Source: Streptomyces spectabilis (lineage in GTDB: Bacteria; Actinomycetota; Actinomycetes; Streptomycetales; Streptomycetaceae). From it: DNA of 64,000 nt. The stretch lies in contig NZ_CP023690.1 of assembly GCF_008704795.1 (NCBI RefSeq), positions 7,078,501-7,142,500 of the forward strand, written 5' to 3'. Positions 15,517-24,787 of the stretch are shown in pieces (the first letter of the stretch is position 1; each line of letters starts with the position of its first letter). A program made the position numbers and the translations under genes. The notes under the pieces are model-generated. The model did not search any database, had not been told where the DNA came from, and was given only the letters and a program-made list of their open reading frames with translations.

Positions 15517-16188
15517 TCAGGACCCCGGTCCTGCCTCCGGTGCGCCCCGGAGGTGGGCCAACACCGCAAGCACCCGCCGGTTGCCCTCCGTCGGGTCCAG
15601 GGCCAGTTTCGTGAAGATGTTGCTGGCGTGTTTGACGACCGAGGCTTCGGTGACTGTGAGGCGGTGGGCGATGGTGTGGTTGTTGAGGCCTTGGGCCATG
15701 AGGGCGAGGACTTCTCGTTCGCGGGGGGTGAGGCGGGTGAGGGGTTCGGTGCGGCGGGTCAGGAGGACGCGGACGACCTCGGGGTCGATGACCGTTTCGC
15801 CCGCGGCGACCCGGCGCAGGGTGGTGAGGAAGTCCGCCACCTCGCCCACCCGGTCCTTGAGGAGGTAGCCGAGGCCCGACAGGCCCGCGCCGTCGCCGGT
15901 CAGGAGCTGGGTCGCGTAGGCCGTGGCGACGTACTGGGAGAGGACGAGGACCGGGAGGCTTCCGTGGCGGGCCCGGAGTTCGAGGGCCGCCTTCAGGCCC
16001 TCGTCGCGGAAGTCGGGGGGCATGCGGACGTCGGTGATGACGGCGTCCGGGCGCTCGGCCTCGACCGCGCGGATCAGGGACGGGGCGTCGCCCACCGCCG
16101 CGACCACCTCGTGGCCGCCGCGCGTGAGCAGTTCCACGAGACCGGCGCGCAGCAGTACGGCGTCCTCGGCGAGTACTACGCGGAGCAC
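15517..16188 (-). CDS. LuxR/NarL-family response regulator
   Basis: The 223-residue product has a receiver domain (VVLAEDAVLLRAG with the acidic pocket, phospho-acceptor Asp in AVITDVRMPP, Lys in YLLKDRV). A LuxR-type helix-turn-helix follows (LTPREREVLALMAQGLNN, then a VVKHASNIFTKL recognition region). It should be a transcription factor phosphorylated by the upstream-encoded kinase. GTG 16188 has GGAGG 5 nt upstream, and the start overlaps the kinase 3-prime end by 13 bp, a coupled pair. Regulon unknown. Confidence 0.93.
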   Translation of the reverse strand: MLRVVLAEDAVLLRAGLVELLTRGGHEVVAAVGDAPSLIRAVEAERPDAVITDVRMPPDFRDEGLKAALELRARHGSLPVLVLSQYVATAYATQLLTGDGAGLSGLGYLLKDRVGEVADFLTTLRRVAAGETVIDPEVVRVLLTRRTEPLTRLTPREREVLALMAQGLNNHTIAHRLTVTEASVVKHASNIFTKLALDPTEGNRRVLAVLAHLRGAPEAGPGS

Positions 16189-17660
16189 GGCACCTCCACT
16201 GTCAGTTCTGTCGGGCCTCCGGCGGGGCTGGACACCGTCAGGCGGCCGCGCAGGATCGCCAGGCGGTCGGCGAGGCCGGTCAGGCCCGTGCCGCGCGCGG
16301 GGTCCGCGCCGCCGCGGCCGTCGTCGGTGATCTTCAGCGTAAGGCGTTCTGACGTCAGGCCGCCCGTGACGCTGACTTCGGTGGCCTCGCTGTGCTTCGC
16401 CGCGTTCGTGAGTGCTTCCGTGATGGTGAAGTACGCCGTCGTCTCCACCGCTTCGGGGAGGCGGTGCGGCAGGTCGATGTCGACCGTCACGGGCACCGGG
16501 TGGCGCAGCGCGACCTCCGTGACCGCCGCCGCCAGGCCGTGGTCGGTGAGGACCTGCGGGTGGATGCCGCGCACCAGGTCGCGCAGCTGGTCCAGGGCGC
16601 GGCGCGCCTCGCCCCTGCCGCGCGCGAGCAGTTCGGCCGCCGCCGGATTGCCGTCGCCCAGCTCCATCTCGGCCAGGCCGAGCGTCATCGTCAGGGCCAC
16701 CAGCTGCTGCTGCGCGCCGTCGTGCAGGTCGCGTTCGATGCGGCGCCGCTCCGCCTCGAAGGCGTCCGCCAGGCGGGCCCGGGAGCGGGTGAGTTCGACG
16801 ACGTGGCGCGTGAGCGGGTCCTCGCGGGGGGCCAGCAGGAAGTGCGCCGTGCGGACCTGCGCGCCCGCCAGCAGTCCCGCCAGGTAGGCGAGCAGGGCCA
16901 GGGCAAGGAGTCCCGCCGCGGTGAACGGCAGGGCTGCCAGGGGGTGCGGCACGGCCTGGCCCGGGATGATCATCACCGCTTCCGGGGCCAGCGCCCAGAC
17001 GGTGAGCGGTGAGGTGATGAGGATGAGCGCGAAGAGCAGGAGCAGGGTCATGCCCAGGCCCGCGGTGGAGAACAGCAGGGCCAGCAGCCACGTGTAGCCG
17101 AGCTCCCGCCACGTCGCCCGCTCCCCGCACCGGGTGCGCAGCCGCGCGCGGAGTCCGGGGTTCTTGAGGGGGCGGTGCGGGTTCGCCAGGGGCGGCGCCG
17201 TCGGTTCCACGAGGCGGAGGCGGCGGCGCTCCAGGCGCCCGACGGGGAGTCCGAAGAGCGCCGCCGCCGTCAGCAAGGCCAGGCCGATGCCGAGGGCGGA
17301 CAGCAGCAGCCCGCTCGCCACGAGCACCAGCATGGCGAGCAGGACCGCGAGGCCGAGCGGCAGGCCGCCGCACACGTACGCCCAGCAGCGCAGGGGCCAC
17401 GAGGAGAGCAGGAAGCGGTGCGGTCGTTGGTGTCGCATCGCCGTCCATACGGTGACGGGGCCGGTGGCGGGGACGGGGCCGTGGGCGGGCGCGTCCGCCT
17501 CGTTGGACCGGCCGTCCGCCTCGACGGTCAGGCCGTCCGTCTCGTCGGTCAGGCCGTCCGCCTCGTCGGTCAGGCCGTCCGTCTCGTCGGTCAGGCCGTC
17601 CGCCTCGCCGGTCAGGCCGTCCGTCTCGTCGGTCCGGCCGTCCTGCGGGTGCCCCGGCAT
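16176..17660 (-). CDS. Membrane sensor histidine kinase (HisKA_3) with acidic repeat N-terminus
   Basis: The product has about 494 residues from ATG 17660: an acidic N-terminal repeat region, two hydrophobic blocks of membrane helices (near the FLLSSWPLRCWAYVCGG segment and around WLLALLFSTAGLGMTLLLL), a dimerisation helix with the phospho-acceptor His (RRRIERDLHDGAQQQLVAL), and a HATPase_c domain (ALTNAAKHSEA, DDGRGG, GTGLTGLADRL). It should sense an unknown envelope signal and phosphorylate the downstream regulator. ATG 17660 has GGGAGG upstream. ATG 17438 would drop the repeat and start just before the conserved membrane block, so the repeat may not be essential. Confidence 0.9.
   Translation of the reverse strand: MPGHPQDGRTDETDGLTGEADGLTDETDGLTDEADGLTDETDGLTVEADGRSNEADAPAHGPVPATGPVTVWTAMRHQRPHRFLLSSWPLRCWAYVCGGLPLGLAVLLAMLVLVASGLLLSALGIGLALLTAAALFGLPVGRLERRRLRLVEPTAPPLANPHRPLKNPGLRARLRTRCGERATWRELGYTWLLALLFSTAGLGMTLLLLFALILITSPLTVWALAPEAVMIIPGQAVPHPLAALPFTAAGLLALALLAYLAGLLAGAQVRTAHFLLAPREDPLTRHVVELTRSRARLADAFEAERRRIERDLHDGAQQQLVALTMTLGLAEMELGDGNPAAAELLARGRGEARRALDQLRDLVRGIHPQVLTDHGLAAAVTEVALRHPVPVTVDIDLPHRLPEAVETTAYFTITEALTNAAKHSEATEVSVTGGLTSERLTLKITDDGRGGADPARGTGLTGLADRLAILRGRLTVSSPAGGPTELTVEVPCSA
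17506..17646. repeat. 21-bp coding minisatellite (six to seven units)
   Basis: A 21-bp unit close to GTCAGGCCGTCCG(C/T)CTCGTCG recurs at 17527, 17548, 17569, 17590 and 17611, with degenerate end units at 17506 and 17632. On the minus strand it encodes heptads such as DETDGLT and DEADGLT near the kinase N-terminus. Copy changes would keep the frame and alter linker length. Confidence 0.9.
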
Positions 17661-17793
17661 CGGTCCGGCCTCCCGCCGCGTGTCGTGCTCCACGACCGTG
17701 TGTGTGGTTCGTGATCGCGCTCGGGAAAAGCGTAGTCCGGCACGAGGCGGCTCCGGGAGCGGGCCTTCCGGTGTTCTCAGGGGTGGGTTTTCC

Positions 17794-19080
17794 CTACCTC
17801 GCCTTCGTGTCACCTTCGCGTCCGGCCGCGTGCCCGTGCGCGAGCCGTGGCCACACCACCAGGAGCACCGGTAGGGCTAGGTAGCCGAACCGTCCCGCCG
17901 GTGCCAGCAGGAACGCCGCGCACAGGCCCGCCGCGAGGCGGTCGGCGGCCGCCGTCACGGTCGCGGGAGGGCGCAGGACGAGCGTCGCCGCGACCGCGGT
18001 TCCGCCGCACAGGAGCAGCGCCACCGCCGCGTACCAGCCGAGCGGTCCGAGGTCGGCGAGCAGACGGCCGGGCAGGGGGCTCGCGGCGGGCGTCGGTACG
18101 TCGCCGCGTCCGGCGGGGAAGGCGAGGACCTGGAGGGCCATGGGGCCGGGCGCGAGCAGCGCGCTGGGCAGGGCGGCCGCCACCGCCCCGGCGACCGCCG
18201 CGCCCGCGCAGCGCAGCGCGGCCCGCGCCCCCGTCACGGTGCCGAGCAGCGCCGCGGCGACCGCCACCGCGGGCCACGCCGTCCATTTGAGGGCGCACGC
18301 GGCGGCCAGGGCGAGGCCCGCGGCCACCGGTCTGCCGCGCCCGGCCAGCGCGAGCCCCAGACAGCACAGGCCCGCGAGCGGCAGGTCGACGCCGCTCACG
18401 CACAGCGGCAGGGCGACGACGGGCGAGGCGAGCAGGACGGCGAGACCGGTGCGGTACGAGGCCTGCGGGGCGCCCTTCGCGGCAATGCGCGGCGCGGCCG
18501 TCCGCAGGCACACCACGCCCGCCCTCAGACACACCAGGAACACCCCCGCGCACCACAGCCGCGCGTCCCCGAGGACCCGCAGCGGCAGCGCGTCGTCGCC
18601 GAACAGGGCCCGGGGCAGTCCGAACAGCGCCATCCCGGGCAGGTACGGCGTGTACTCGCCCACGTTCTGGGGGTCGGTCAGATAGGGGCTGGCCTGGCGG
18701 ACGAGCAGGACGCCCGAGCGCTCGATCACCCCGACCTCGCTCTGTCCACGGCCGGTCAGCAGGAGCGTCACCAGCGGTACGGCGACGGCGCCCGCGCACG
18801 CGGACCCCAGCGCGAGGGCGCGGGCCCGCGGCCGGGGCAGCCACCACGCGGCGAGCGCGGCACCGGCGTACCCGGCCGTCGCGGAGGTCCCCCACACGCG
18901 GTGCGTCTCCAGGGTGGAGACGAGGGGGAAGCCCAGGGCCCACACGGCGGCGGCCAGCCAGCCCGCGACCCAGACGGCTCGGCGGGGTGGGGCGCTCGTA
19001 CGCGTACGCAGGGGTGGGGAGGTCGTTGCCCGGTCGGTCAGCACCCGTCCATTGCAGCCGCGCGGTACGGGTGCGGTCAT
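17794..19080 (-). CDS. Polytopic membrane glycosyltransferase-like protein (GT87/DUF2029 type)
   Basis: The product has about 428 residues and around ten hydrophobic segments (for example AVWVAGWLAAAVWALGFPLV and GLALAAACALKWTAWPAVAV). A periplasmic-type loop carries SPYLTDPQNVGEYTPYLPGM, typical of polyprenyl-phosphate-mannose-dependent mannosyltransferases related to GT87. It probably adds a sugar to a lipid-linked or surface glycan outside the membrane; donor and acceptor are not evident. ATG 19080 is the best start by length, though no strong ribosome binding site precedes it. It is upstream of and co-directional with the sensor kinase, with a gap of about 130 bp. Confidence 0.75.
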   Translation of the reverse strand: MTAPVPRGCNGRVLTDRATTSPPLRTRTSAPPRRAVWVAGWLAAAVWALGFPLVSTLETHRVWGTSATAGYAGAALAAWWLPRPRARALALGSACAGAVAVPLVTLLLTGRGQSEVGVIERSGVLLVRQASPYLTDPQNVGEYTPYLPGMALFGLPRALFGDDALPLRVLGDARLWCAGVFLVCLRAGVVCLRTAAPRIAAKGAPQASYRTGLAVLLASPVVALPLCVSGVDLPLAGLCCLGLALAGRGRPVAAGLALAAACALKWTAWPAVAVAAALLGTVTGARAALRCAGAAVAGAVAAALPSALLAPGPMALQVLAFPAGRGDVPTPAASPLPGRLLADLGPLGWYAAVALLLCGGTAVAATLVLRPPATVTAAADRLAAGLCAAFLLAPAGRFGYLALPVLLVVWPRLAHGHAAGREGDTKAR

Positions 19081-19220
19081 GACAGGTAGATCGACACTTC
19101 GTGGTCGGGTTTTCCGGAGCAGGGGCCCGGCCGCGGGTGTGCAGAGGGGGGTGACGCCGCCGGGCGTCACCCCCCTTCCTGGCGTGCAGGATCCTCCTGT
19201 CGTGCAGGATCAGCGCCGGA

Positions 19221-19841
19221 TCAGGCCGCGTCCAGGGCCTCGATCAGGTTGGCGCGGGCCCGGGCCACGCGGGAGCGGACCGTGCCGACGGGGCAGCCGA
19301 TGGCCGCGGCGGCCTCGGCGTACGGCTGCTGGAGGAGCTGGGTGAGGACGAACGCCTCGCGCCGCTCGGCGGGTATGGCCGCGAGGAGTTCGGCGAGCGC
19401 GATGCCGTCGTCGAAGCCGGGCAGGCCGCGCGGCTGGGCCTGCTCGGCGGCGGTCTGCCAGTCGTCCCGGTCGGAGAGCCGGGGCCGGGCGGCCGCGTGC
19501 CGCAGGCTGTCCACGACGGTGCGCCGCGCGATGGAGAGCAGCCAGGTGCGCGCCGACGAGCGCCCCTCGAACCGGTGCAGGCTGCCGAGCGCCCGCAGGA
19601 ACGTGTCCTGTGCCAGGTCGTCGGCGGCCTGCGGGTCGGCGCTCAGGTGCGCCACGTAGCGCAGTACGTCGCGGTGCAGGGCCCGTACGAAACGGTCGAC
19701 GGCCTCCGGGTCGCCGTCGCGCGCGGCGAGCGCGAGCCGCGTGACGGGTTCGTCGGCGGCGTCGGTGCGGCGGCCCGTCGGTCGACAGGGCTTGCCTTTC
19801 GGGATTTTTCGGGCAGGTGGAGTCGCCAGGGCAGCAGTCAT
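19221..19841 (-). CDS. ECF-family RNA polymerase sigma factor
   Basis: The 206-residue protein has sigma region 2 (YVAHLSADPQAADDLAQDTF, then RTWLLSIARRTVVDSLR) and region 4 (AELLAAIPAERREAFVLTQ, then YAEAAAAIGCPVGTVRSRV). No C-terminal extension is present and no zinc-finger anti-sigma gene is adjacent. The upstream, co-directional gene encodes a Met/His-rich membrane protein about 230 bp away, which could act as a sensor or anti-sigma partner; that is inference. ATG 19841 follows AAGGA at useful spacing. Confidence 0.92.
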   Translation of the reverse strand: MTAALATPPARKIPKGKPCRPTGRRTDAADEPVTRLALAARDGDPEAVDRFVRALHRDVLRYVAHLSADPQAADDLAQDTFLRALGSLHRFEGRSSARTWLLSIARRTVVDSLRHAAARPRLSDRDDWQTAAEQAQPRGLPGFDDGIALAELLAAIPAERREAFVLTQLLQQPYAEAAAAIGCPVGTVRSRVARARANLIEALDAA

Positions 19842-20071
19842 CGCCTGAAGGTCCTTACGGGTGTCCGGAAACCGGAGTTGCAGGATCCGGAGTACGGAGT
19901 GCGGAGTTCGGGATCCGGCCGCGACGGTGTGCGGCCGGTGTGGGGTTCGCACGGCCCGGCTCCGCCCCGTGGGGCGGTGCGGGCCGACGCCCGGTGCGCG
20001 TACGACGAGGAGCGGCGCGGCGCGGGTCGCGCGCGGGCCGGGGTCGTCATGGCGGGCCGGGGTACCGGCTG

Positions 20072-20932
20072 TCAGCTGACAGCGATCCCGAGGGGCGGGC
20101 CCCGTGAGGTGATGGCGTGGACCAGGAGCAGCCGTCGCAGCCGCCGCGCGCGGTGGGCGCGGCGCGGGCGCAGGCGCGGCCGGTGCGGGGGCGGCGGCAG
20201 CCGGAAGGCGAGCCGCAGCGGCGCGACCAGCCAGCCCGCGACGGCCCGGCCGATGCGGAACGCGGCGCGCTCGCCGTACGCGAGCCACAGGCCGCACAGC
20301 AGCGCGGCGAGCAGGTGCGCGGCGAGCATGCCGAGCGGTGACATGCCGCCCATGTCGTGCCCGGAGTGCATGCCGGACATCGCGCCCGACGCCGAGTCCA
20401 TCGCACCCGAGGCCGTGTCGGACGCGCCGCCGTGGCCTCCCGCGGAGGTCATCCGGGCCATGTCGTGCGCGCCGGGCCCGGGGGCGGCCGTCTCCTGCAT
20501 GCCCATCGAGTGCCGGGTGTGCCCGGCGGCCTCGTGCATCCGGTCGGCGAGTCCCGCGTCGGTCACGGCGCGGATCGCCTCCGCCTCCGACATGGTCCCC
20601 ATGCCGTCCGCTCCGCAGAGCAGATGGCGGGCCCACTGCTGGGCGAGCGAGGCACCGCCGGACGCCGAGGTCTGGGCCGCGGCCTGCGCCAGCGAGAACC
20701 ACGTGTGCAGAGCGGCCTGCGCCACGACGGACGCCGTGGTGACCATCAGGACGCCGCGCTCACGCCCGGCGAGGAGCCAGGCGCCCGCGAACGTCGCGGC
20801 GCCCGCGCCCGGCAGCGCCCACCACGGCAGCGGGGACGCCGACATGAGGGCGTGGCCGGTGGCCGCGAGCAGCACACAGGCGGCCGCGAACACCGCGGCC
20901 CGTATCGCGCGACAGCTTCGGCCCCCAGACAT
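20072..20932 (-). CDS. Met/His-rich integral membrane protein (DUF5134-like)
   Basis: The 286-residue product has three N-terminal membrane helices (about 9-30, 36-57, 60-83), a soluble loop (about 100-195) unusually rich in Met and His (HEAAGHTRHSMGMQE, then GMHSGHDMGGM), and a fourth helix (about 200-225) before a basic tail. Met/His clusters of this kind bind copper or other soft metals in many envelope proteins, so metal sensing or handling is a reasonable guess. It is upstream of and co-directional with an ECF sigma gene. I recognise a resemblance to uncharacterised actinobacterial membrane proteins but no defined function. Confidence 0.75.
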   Translation of the reverse strand: MSGGRSCRAIRAAVFAAACVLLAATGHALMSASPLPWWALPGAGAATFAGAWLLAGRERGVLMVTTASVVAQAALHTWFSLAQAAAQTSASGGASLAQQWARHLLCGADGMGTMSEAEAIRAVTDAGLADRMHEAAGHTRHSMGMQETAAPGPGAHDMARMTSAGGHGGASDTASGAMDSASGAMSGMHSGHDMGGMSPLGMLAAHLLAALLCGLWLAYGERAAFRIGRAVAGWLVAPLRLAFRLPPPPHRPRLRPRRAHRARRLRRLLLVHAITSRGPPLGIAVS

Positions 20933-21093
20933 GGCGGCCTCATCTTTGCATCCGCCCGACGCGGCCAGCGGGCGGGTCCGGAATGTTCCGCGCGGAGCCC
21001 CTGTGTGGCGCGGGTCACTCGGGCCGCCGGGAACCGGCGCGGGCGCGCGGCCGACTCCTGATCGGCCGACTGTCGAGCAGGGGGAGCGGGCGC

Positions 21094-22341
21094 GTGGCGA
21101 GAGAGCACGGGGATCCGGGCGCGGCGGGCCCGGCTGCCGGGGTCGGTACGGCGTCGAGCCCGCGGGCGCGAGGCGTGCCGACCGCACTGCTCACCTGCGC
21201 CATGGCGTTCTCGATGCTCCAGCTGTTCCTGCTCGGCGCGCTCGGGCCGCGGCTGGTGGACGAGCTCGACGTCTCGCCCACGACGCTCGGTCTGACCACG
21301 ACGATCGGCTTCGGCACCGCCGCCGTCCTGTCGCCCGTCGGCGGCCGGATCGTCGACCGGGTGGGGCCGCGGCGCGCCCTCGCCGCGCTGCTCCTGCTCT
21401 CGGCGGTGGCGCTCGCGCTGATCGGCGCGGCGCCCGGCGCCGGCTTCCTGCTCGCGGCGGTCGCGCTCGGCGGTCTGCCGCAGGCGCTGGCCAACCCCGC
21501 CACGAACAAGGCGATCCTGGCGTCCGTGGAGCCCGCGCGGCGGGGCGCGGTGACCGGCATGAAGCAGTCGGGCGTCCAGCTCGGGGCCTTCGCGGCGGGG
21601 CTGCCCCTCGCGGCGCTCGCCGGGTGGCTCGGCTGGCGCGCGGCGGTGTGGACGGCGGCGTTCGCGGCGGTGGTGACCGCGGTGTGGGCGCTGCGCACGC
21701 TTCCCGGGGCGACCGGGGCCGCCGCCCCGGGGCGGCCCGCCGGGGCCTTCTCGCTGCTGCCGCGCGGTGCCGTCGCCTGGCTCGCGGCCTTCTCGCTGCT
21801 GCTCGGCTGCGGCATCGCGTCCGTCAACACCTACCTCGCGCTGTACGGGGCCCACCGCCTCGATCTGTCGCCGGGCGCCGCCGGTGCGCTGGTGGCGGTG
21901 CTCGGCGTGGCCGGGGTCGCGGGGCGCGTCGCCTGGTCGCGGGCGGCGACCCCGGGCCGGGCGCCGTGGCTGCCGGGGTGGCTCGCGGCGGGCGCGGTCG
22001 GCGCGGCCCTGCTGCTGGCCGCCGCAGCGGCGGCGGGGCCGCTGGTGTGGCTCGCGGCGGTCGCCGTCGGGGTGTTCGCCGTGTCGGCCAACGCGGTCTC
22101 CATGGTCCTCGTCATGCAGCGCGCCGCACCCGGCCGCGCGGGCCAGGACTCGGCCCTCGTCTCCGCGGGCTTCTTCGCGGGCTTCGCCCTGGGCCCGCCC
22201 GTCTTCGGCGTCCTCGCGGACGCGGACCGCTACGGCTGGGGCTGGGCGCTGGTCGCCGCGGAGTTCGCGGGAGCGTGCGCGGTGGGTCTGACCTGGGCGG
22301 TACGGGAGCGGGGCGCGGGGCGCCGCGCGGGCGATGCCTGA
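21094..22341 (+). CDS. Major facilitator superfamily transporter
   Basis: The 415-residue product has about twelve hydrophobic helices, a cytoplasmic loop motif GGRIVDRVGPRRALA between helices 2 and 3, and symmetric halves split near the GAAAPGRPAGA linker. These are hallmarks of MFS antiporters or uniporters. GTG 21094 has GGGGAG about 7 nt upstream. The 3-prime end overlaps the GH88-like gene by 8 bp, so the pair is probably translationally coupled and the carrier may move a sugar that the partner enzyme releases or uses. Confidence 0.88.
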   Translation: MAREHGDPGAAGPAAGVGTASSPRARGVPTALLTCAMAFSMLQLFLLGALGPRLVDELDVSPTTLGLTTTIGFGTAAVLSPVGGRIVDRVGPRRALAALLLLSAVALALIGAAPGAGFLLAAVALGGLPQALANPATNKAILASVEPARRGAVTGMKQSGVQLGAFAAGLPLAALAGWLGWRAAVWTAAFAAVVTAVWALRTLPGATGAAAPGRPAGAFSLLPRGAVAWLAAFSLLLGCGIASVNTYLALYGAHRLDLSPGAAGALVAVLGVAGVAGRVAWSRAATPGRAPWLPGWLAAGAVGAALLLAAAAAAGPLVWLAAVAVGVFAVSANAVSMVLVMQRAAPGRAGQDSALVSAGFFAGFALGPPVFGVLADADRYGWGWALVAAEFAGACAVGLTWAVRERGAGRRAGDA

Positions 22342-23428
22342 CGTGCCCGGGCCGGCCTGGGCCGGGCCCGCGCTGCACGCCGTGCTCGACCGGGCCGCCC
22401 TGACCCGGGCCGAGGTCGGCGCCCGCTTCCCGCTGTTCGCCGACCCCGCGACCGGTACGTGGACGACGACCCGGCGCGGTGCCTGGACCGGCGGCTTCTG
22501 GGCGGGCCTGCTGTGGCTGCGCGCGCGGCACACGGGCGCGGCGGAGGACCGCGAGGCCGCCGCGCGGTGCACGGCACGGCTCGCCGACTGGGTCCACGCG
22601 GACACGGCGACGCGCGGCCTGATCCTCTGGTACGGCACGGCGTCGACGGGGCCCGTCGGGCCGACGGAGACCGACGCCGCGCCGGGCGCCGACCCCGGGC
22701 TCACCGCCGAGGCGCTGAGGGCGCGGGCGGGGCTGGTCTGTCTCGAGGCGGTCGATCCCGGGCTCGGGCTCGTGCCCTGGGGCGCGGCCTTCGGGGGGCC
22801 GCGGCTCGTGGCGCGGGCCGATGCCGTGCCCGGGCTCGTGCCGCTGCTCGCCGCGGCGGGGCCGCGCGGGGCGGAGGCGGCCGCCGCGCATCTCCACCGG
22901 CACCTGGACCTGTGCCGTGCCGGAGCCATGGCCTGGCGGTACGCGCCGGGCACCGGCTGGCGCCCGCTCGCCGAACCGGCACCCGGCTGGAGCCGGGGCC
23001 GCGCCTGGCTGCTGCTCGCGGTCGCGGACGCGCTGGCGCGCGCGGACAGCGAGACCTGGCGCCCGGACCGGCTGCGCCGGGCGGCGGCGTGGCTCGGCGC
23101 GTTCCCCGCGCCGGGGGACGCCCTCGTACCGCCCGCCGACACCGCCGGGCCCGCGGGCCCTCTGGACACGTCGGCCGCCGCGATCACCGCCGTCGCGCTG
23201 CTCAAACTCGCCGCGCTGCCCGGCGCGGACGCCGAGCGGCTCACCGGGCGCGCGACCGCCGTCCTGCACCGCCTGGTGACCGCGCACCTGACGGACGGGA
23301 GGCTGCTCGACGGCTGCTACGACGCCGCCACCGGCACCGCCGAGCGGCACGAACTCGTCTGGGGCGACTACTTCCTGGCCCTCGGCCTCGCCGCCCTCAC
23401 CGGCCTCGTCCACCCCGGCGACGTATAG
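22334..23428 (+). CDS. Glycoside hydrolase family 88-like (unsaturated glucuronyl hydrolase-like) protein
   Basis: The 364-residue protein resembles the alpha/alpha-barrel GH88/GH105 group. It has an N-terminal GAWTGGFWAGLLWLRAR segment, a central Asp region (DTSAAAITAVALLKL) and a C-terminal LVWGDYFLALGLAAL. The family hydrates unsaturated glucuronyl residues left by polysaccharide lyases. Catalytic Asp positions could not be fixed with certainty by eye. There is no signal peptide, so it would act in the cytoplasm on imported oligosaccharides, in keeping with its coupling to the MFS carrier. Confidence 0.72.
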   Translation: MPDVPGPAWAGPALHAVLDRAALTRAEVGARFPLFADPATGTWTTTRRGAWTGGFWAGLLWLRARHTGAAEDREAAARCTARLADWVHADTATRGLILWYGTASTGPVGPTETDAAPGADPGLTAEALRARAGLVCLEAVDPGLGLVPWGAAFGGPRLVARADAVPGLVPLLAAAGPRGAEAAAAHLHRHLDLCRAGAMAWRYAPGTGWRPLAEPAPGWSRGRAWLLLAVADALARADSETWRPDRLRRAAAWLGAFPAPGDALVPPADTAGPAGPLDTSAAAITAVALLKLAALPGADAERLTGRATAVLHRLVTAHLTDGRLLDGCYDAATGTAERHELVWGDYFLALGLAALTGLVHPGDV

Positions 23429-23442
23429 ACGTATAGATGTAG

Positions 23443-24639
23443 CTACGCATAGGCAGTGAGGACCCGGCGTGCCACCGACGTGACGTGCAGCTCGTCCGGG
23501 CCGTCGAGGATCCGCGCGGCGCGCCCCGTGCGAAGGAGCGCGGGCAGCGGTGTGTCGGGGCCGAGCCCGGCCGCGCCGTGCACCTGGATCGCGGCGTCCA
23601 CGACCTGCTGCAGGGTGCGGGCCGCGGCGACCTTCGCCAGGCCCACCTCGACGTGCGCGTCCTCGCCCGCGGCGAGCCGCGCGACCGCCTCGTGCACCAG
23701 CGGACGCGTCGTCCGCAGCGCGAGCAGCGACTCGAAGACGTGCTGCTGTACGAGTTGGTGGGAGTGCAGCGGGCCGCGCGCGCCGCCGCGCGTGGCGGCG
23801 CGCCGGGCCAGCAGGCCGAAGGCCCGCTGCGCCTGTCCGAGCCAGCGCAGGCTCCGCAGCGTACGGCCGAGTTGGAGCCGTTCGGCGGCGACGGACAGGC
23901 CCGCGCCGCGCTCGCCGACCAGGTGGTCGCCGGGCACGCGGACCTCGTCGAAGGCGATCTCCCACTGGCCGCTCGCGCCGAGCACGGGCAGTTCGCGCAC
24001 GACGCGGAAGCCGGGCGAGCGCGTCGGCACGACGAACAGGGACAGGCCGTGCCGGTCCGAGGGCGCGCCGTCGGTGCGGGCGAGCACGGTCACCAGGTCC
24101 GCGCCCGCCGCGCCGGACGTGAACCACTTGCGGCCGCTGACCACCCAGTCCCCGTCGGCCCCCCGCACCGCCGTGGTCGCCGTCAGGAACGGGTCGGTGC
24201 CGGGGCTCTCCGGTTCGGTCATGGCGTAGCAGGCGCGCAGTTCGCCCGCGACGAGCCGCGGGAGGTACGCCGCGCGGACGCCCGCGCTGCCGTGCCGCAG
24301 CAGCATCCGTACGTCGAGCAGCGGCGCGGAGCCGAGCGCGGCGGGCCCGTGGTCGCTGGCGCCCTCCATCTCGGCGTACCGCGCGTACGCGGCCAGGTCG
24401 AGCCCCTGGCCGCCCAGTTCGGCGGGCAGGGGCAGGGCCCAGAGGCCCGCCTCCCGGGCCCGGTCCCGCAGCGCGCGCAGCGCCTCGTCGGCCGCGGGCC
24501 CGCCCGCGTCCAGAACGTCCTCACGGGGCATGACGTGCTCCCGTACGAACGCGTCGACGCGCTCGCCGAGCCCCGGCTCCTCTGGCTTCCCCGGCTCCGT
24601 CAGCTCCCTGGACTCCGTCAACTCCGCCACCTGCGCCAC
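23443..24639 (-). CDS. Acyl-CoA dehydrogenase family protein
   Basis: The 398-residue flavoprotein shows the usual acyl-CoA dehydrogenase layout: a helical N-terminal domain (LWALPLPAELGGQGLDLA), the FAD/substrate beta domain (ACYAMTEPESPGTDP, then WVVSGRKWFTSGA), and a C-terminal helical domain ending ILDGPDELHVTSVARR. The C-terminal ILDGPDE pattern is typical of the ACAD10/11-like branch rather than short-chain enzymes. GTG 24639 follows AAGGA. It is divergent from the CoA-transferase gene over about 150 bp, so the two may be co-regulated. Substrate unknown. Confidence 0.9.
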   Translation of the reverse strand: MAQVAELTESRELTEPGKPEEPGLGERVDAFVREHVMPREDVLDAGGPAADEALRALRDRAREAGLWALPLPAELGGQGLDLAAYARYAEMEGASDHGPAALGSAPLLDVRMLLRHGSAGVRAAYLPRLVAGELRACYAMTEPESPGTDPFLTATTAVRGADGDWVVSGRKWFTSGAAGADLVTVLARTDGAPSDRHGLSLFVVPTRSPGFRVVRELPVLGASGQWEIAFDEVRVPGDHLVGERGAGLSVAAERLQLGRTLRSLRWLGQAQRAFGLLARRAATRGGARGPLHSHQLVQQHVFESLLALRTTRPLVHEAVARLAAGEDAHVEVGLAKVAAARTLQQVVDAAIQVHGAAGLGPDTPLPALLRTGRAARILDGPDELHVTSVARRVLTAYA

Positions 24640-24787
24640 CGCTTCCTTCCGTTCGCCGGGAACCCGCGGGCCCGGGCGCCCGACTGACTCTCCATGGAAC
24701 TGGTCGGGCGCGGACGGCCCCGGGTTCCCGCCTTCGCCACGAACCCGGAGCGGTGTCCGCCGCACCGGGAGAGGAGACACGACGGAC

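Noticed and set aside
20746..23244. Open frame of about 832 codons on the minus strand
   Set aside because: It overlaps the MFS and GH88-like genes and has Ala/Arg/Ser-rich low-complexity sequence. The sense genes have clear folds.
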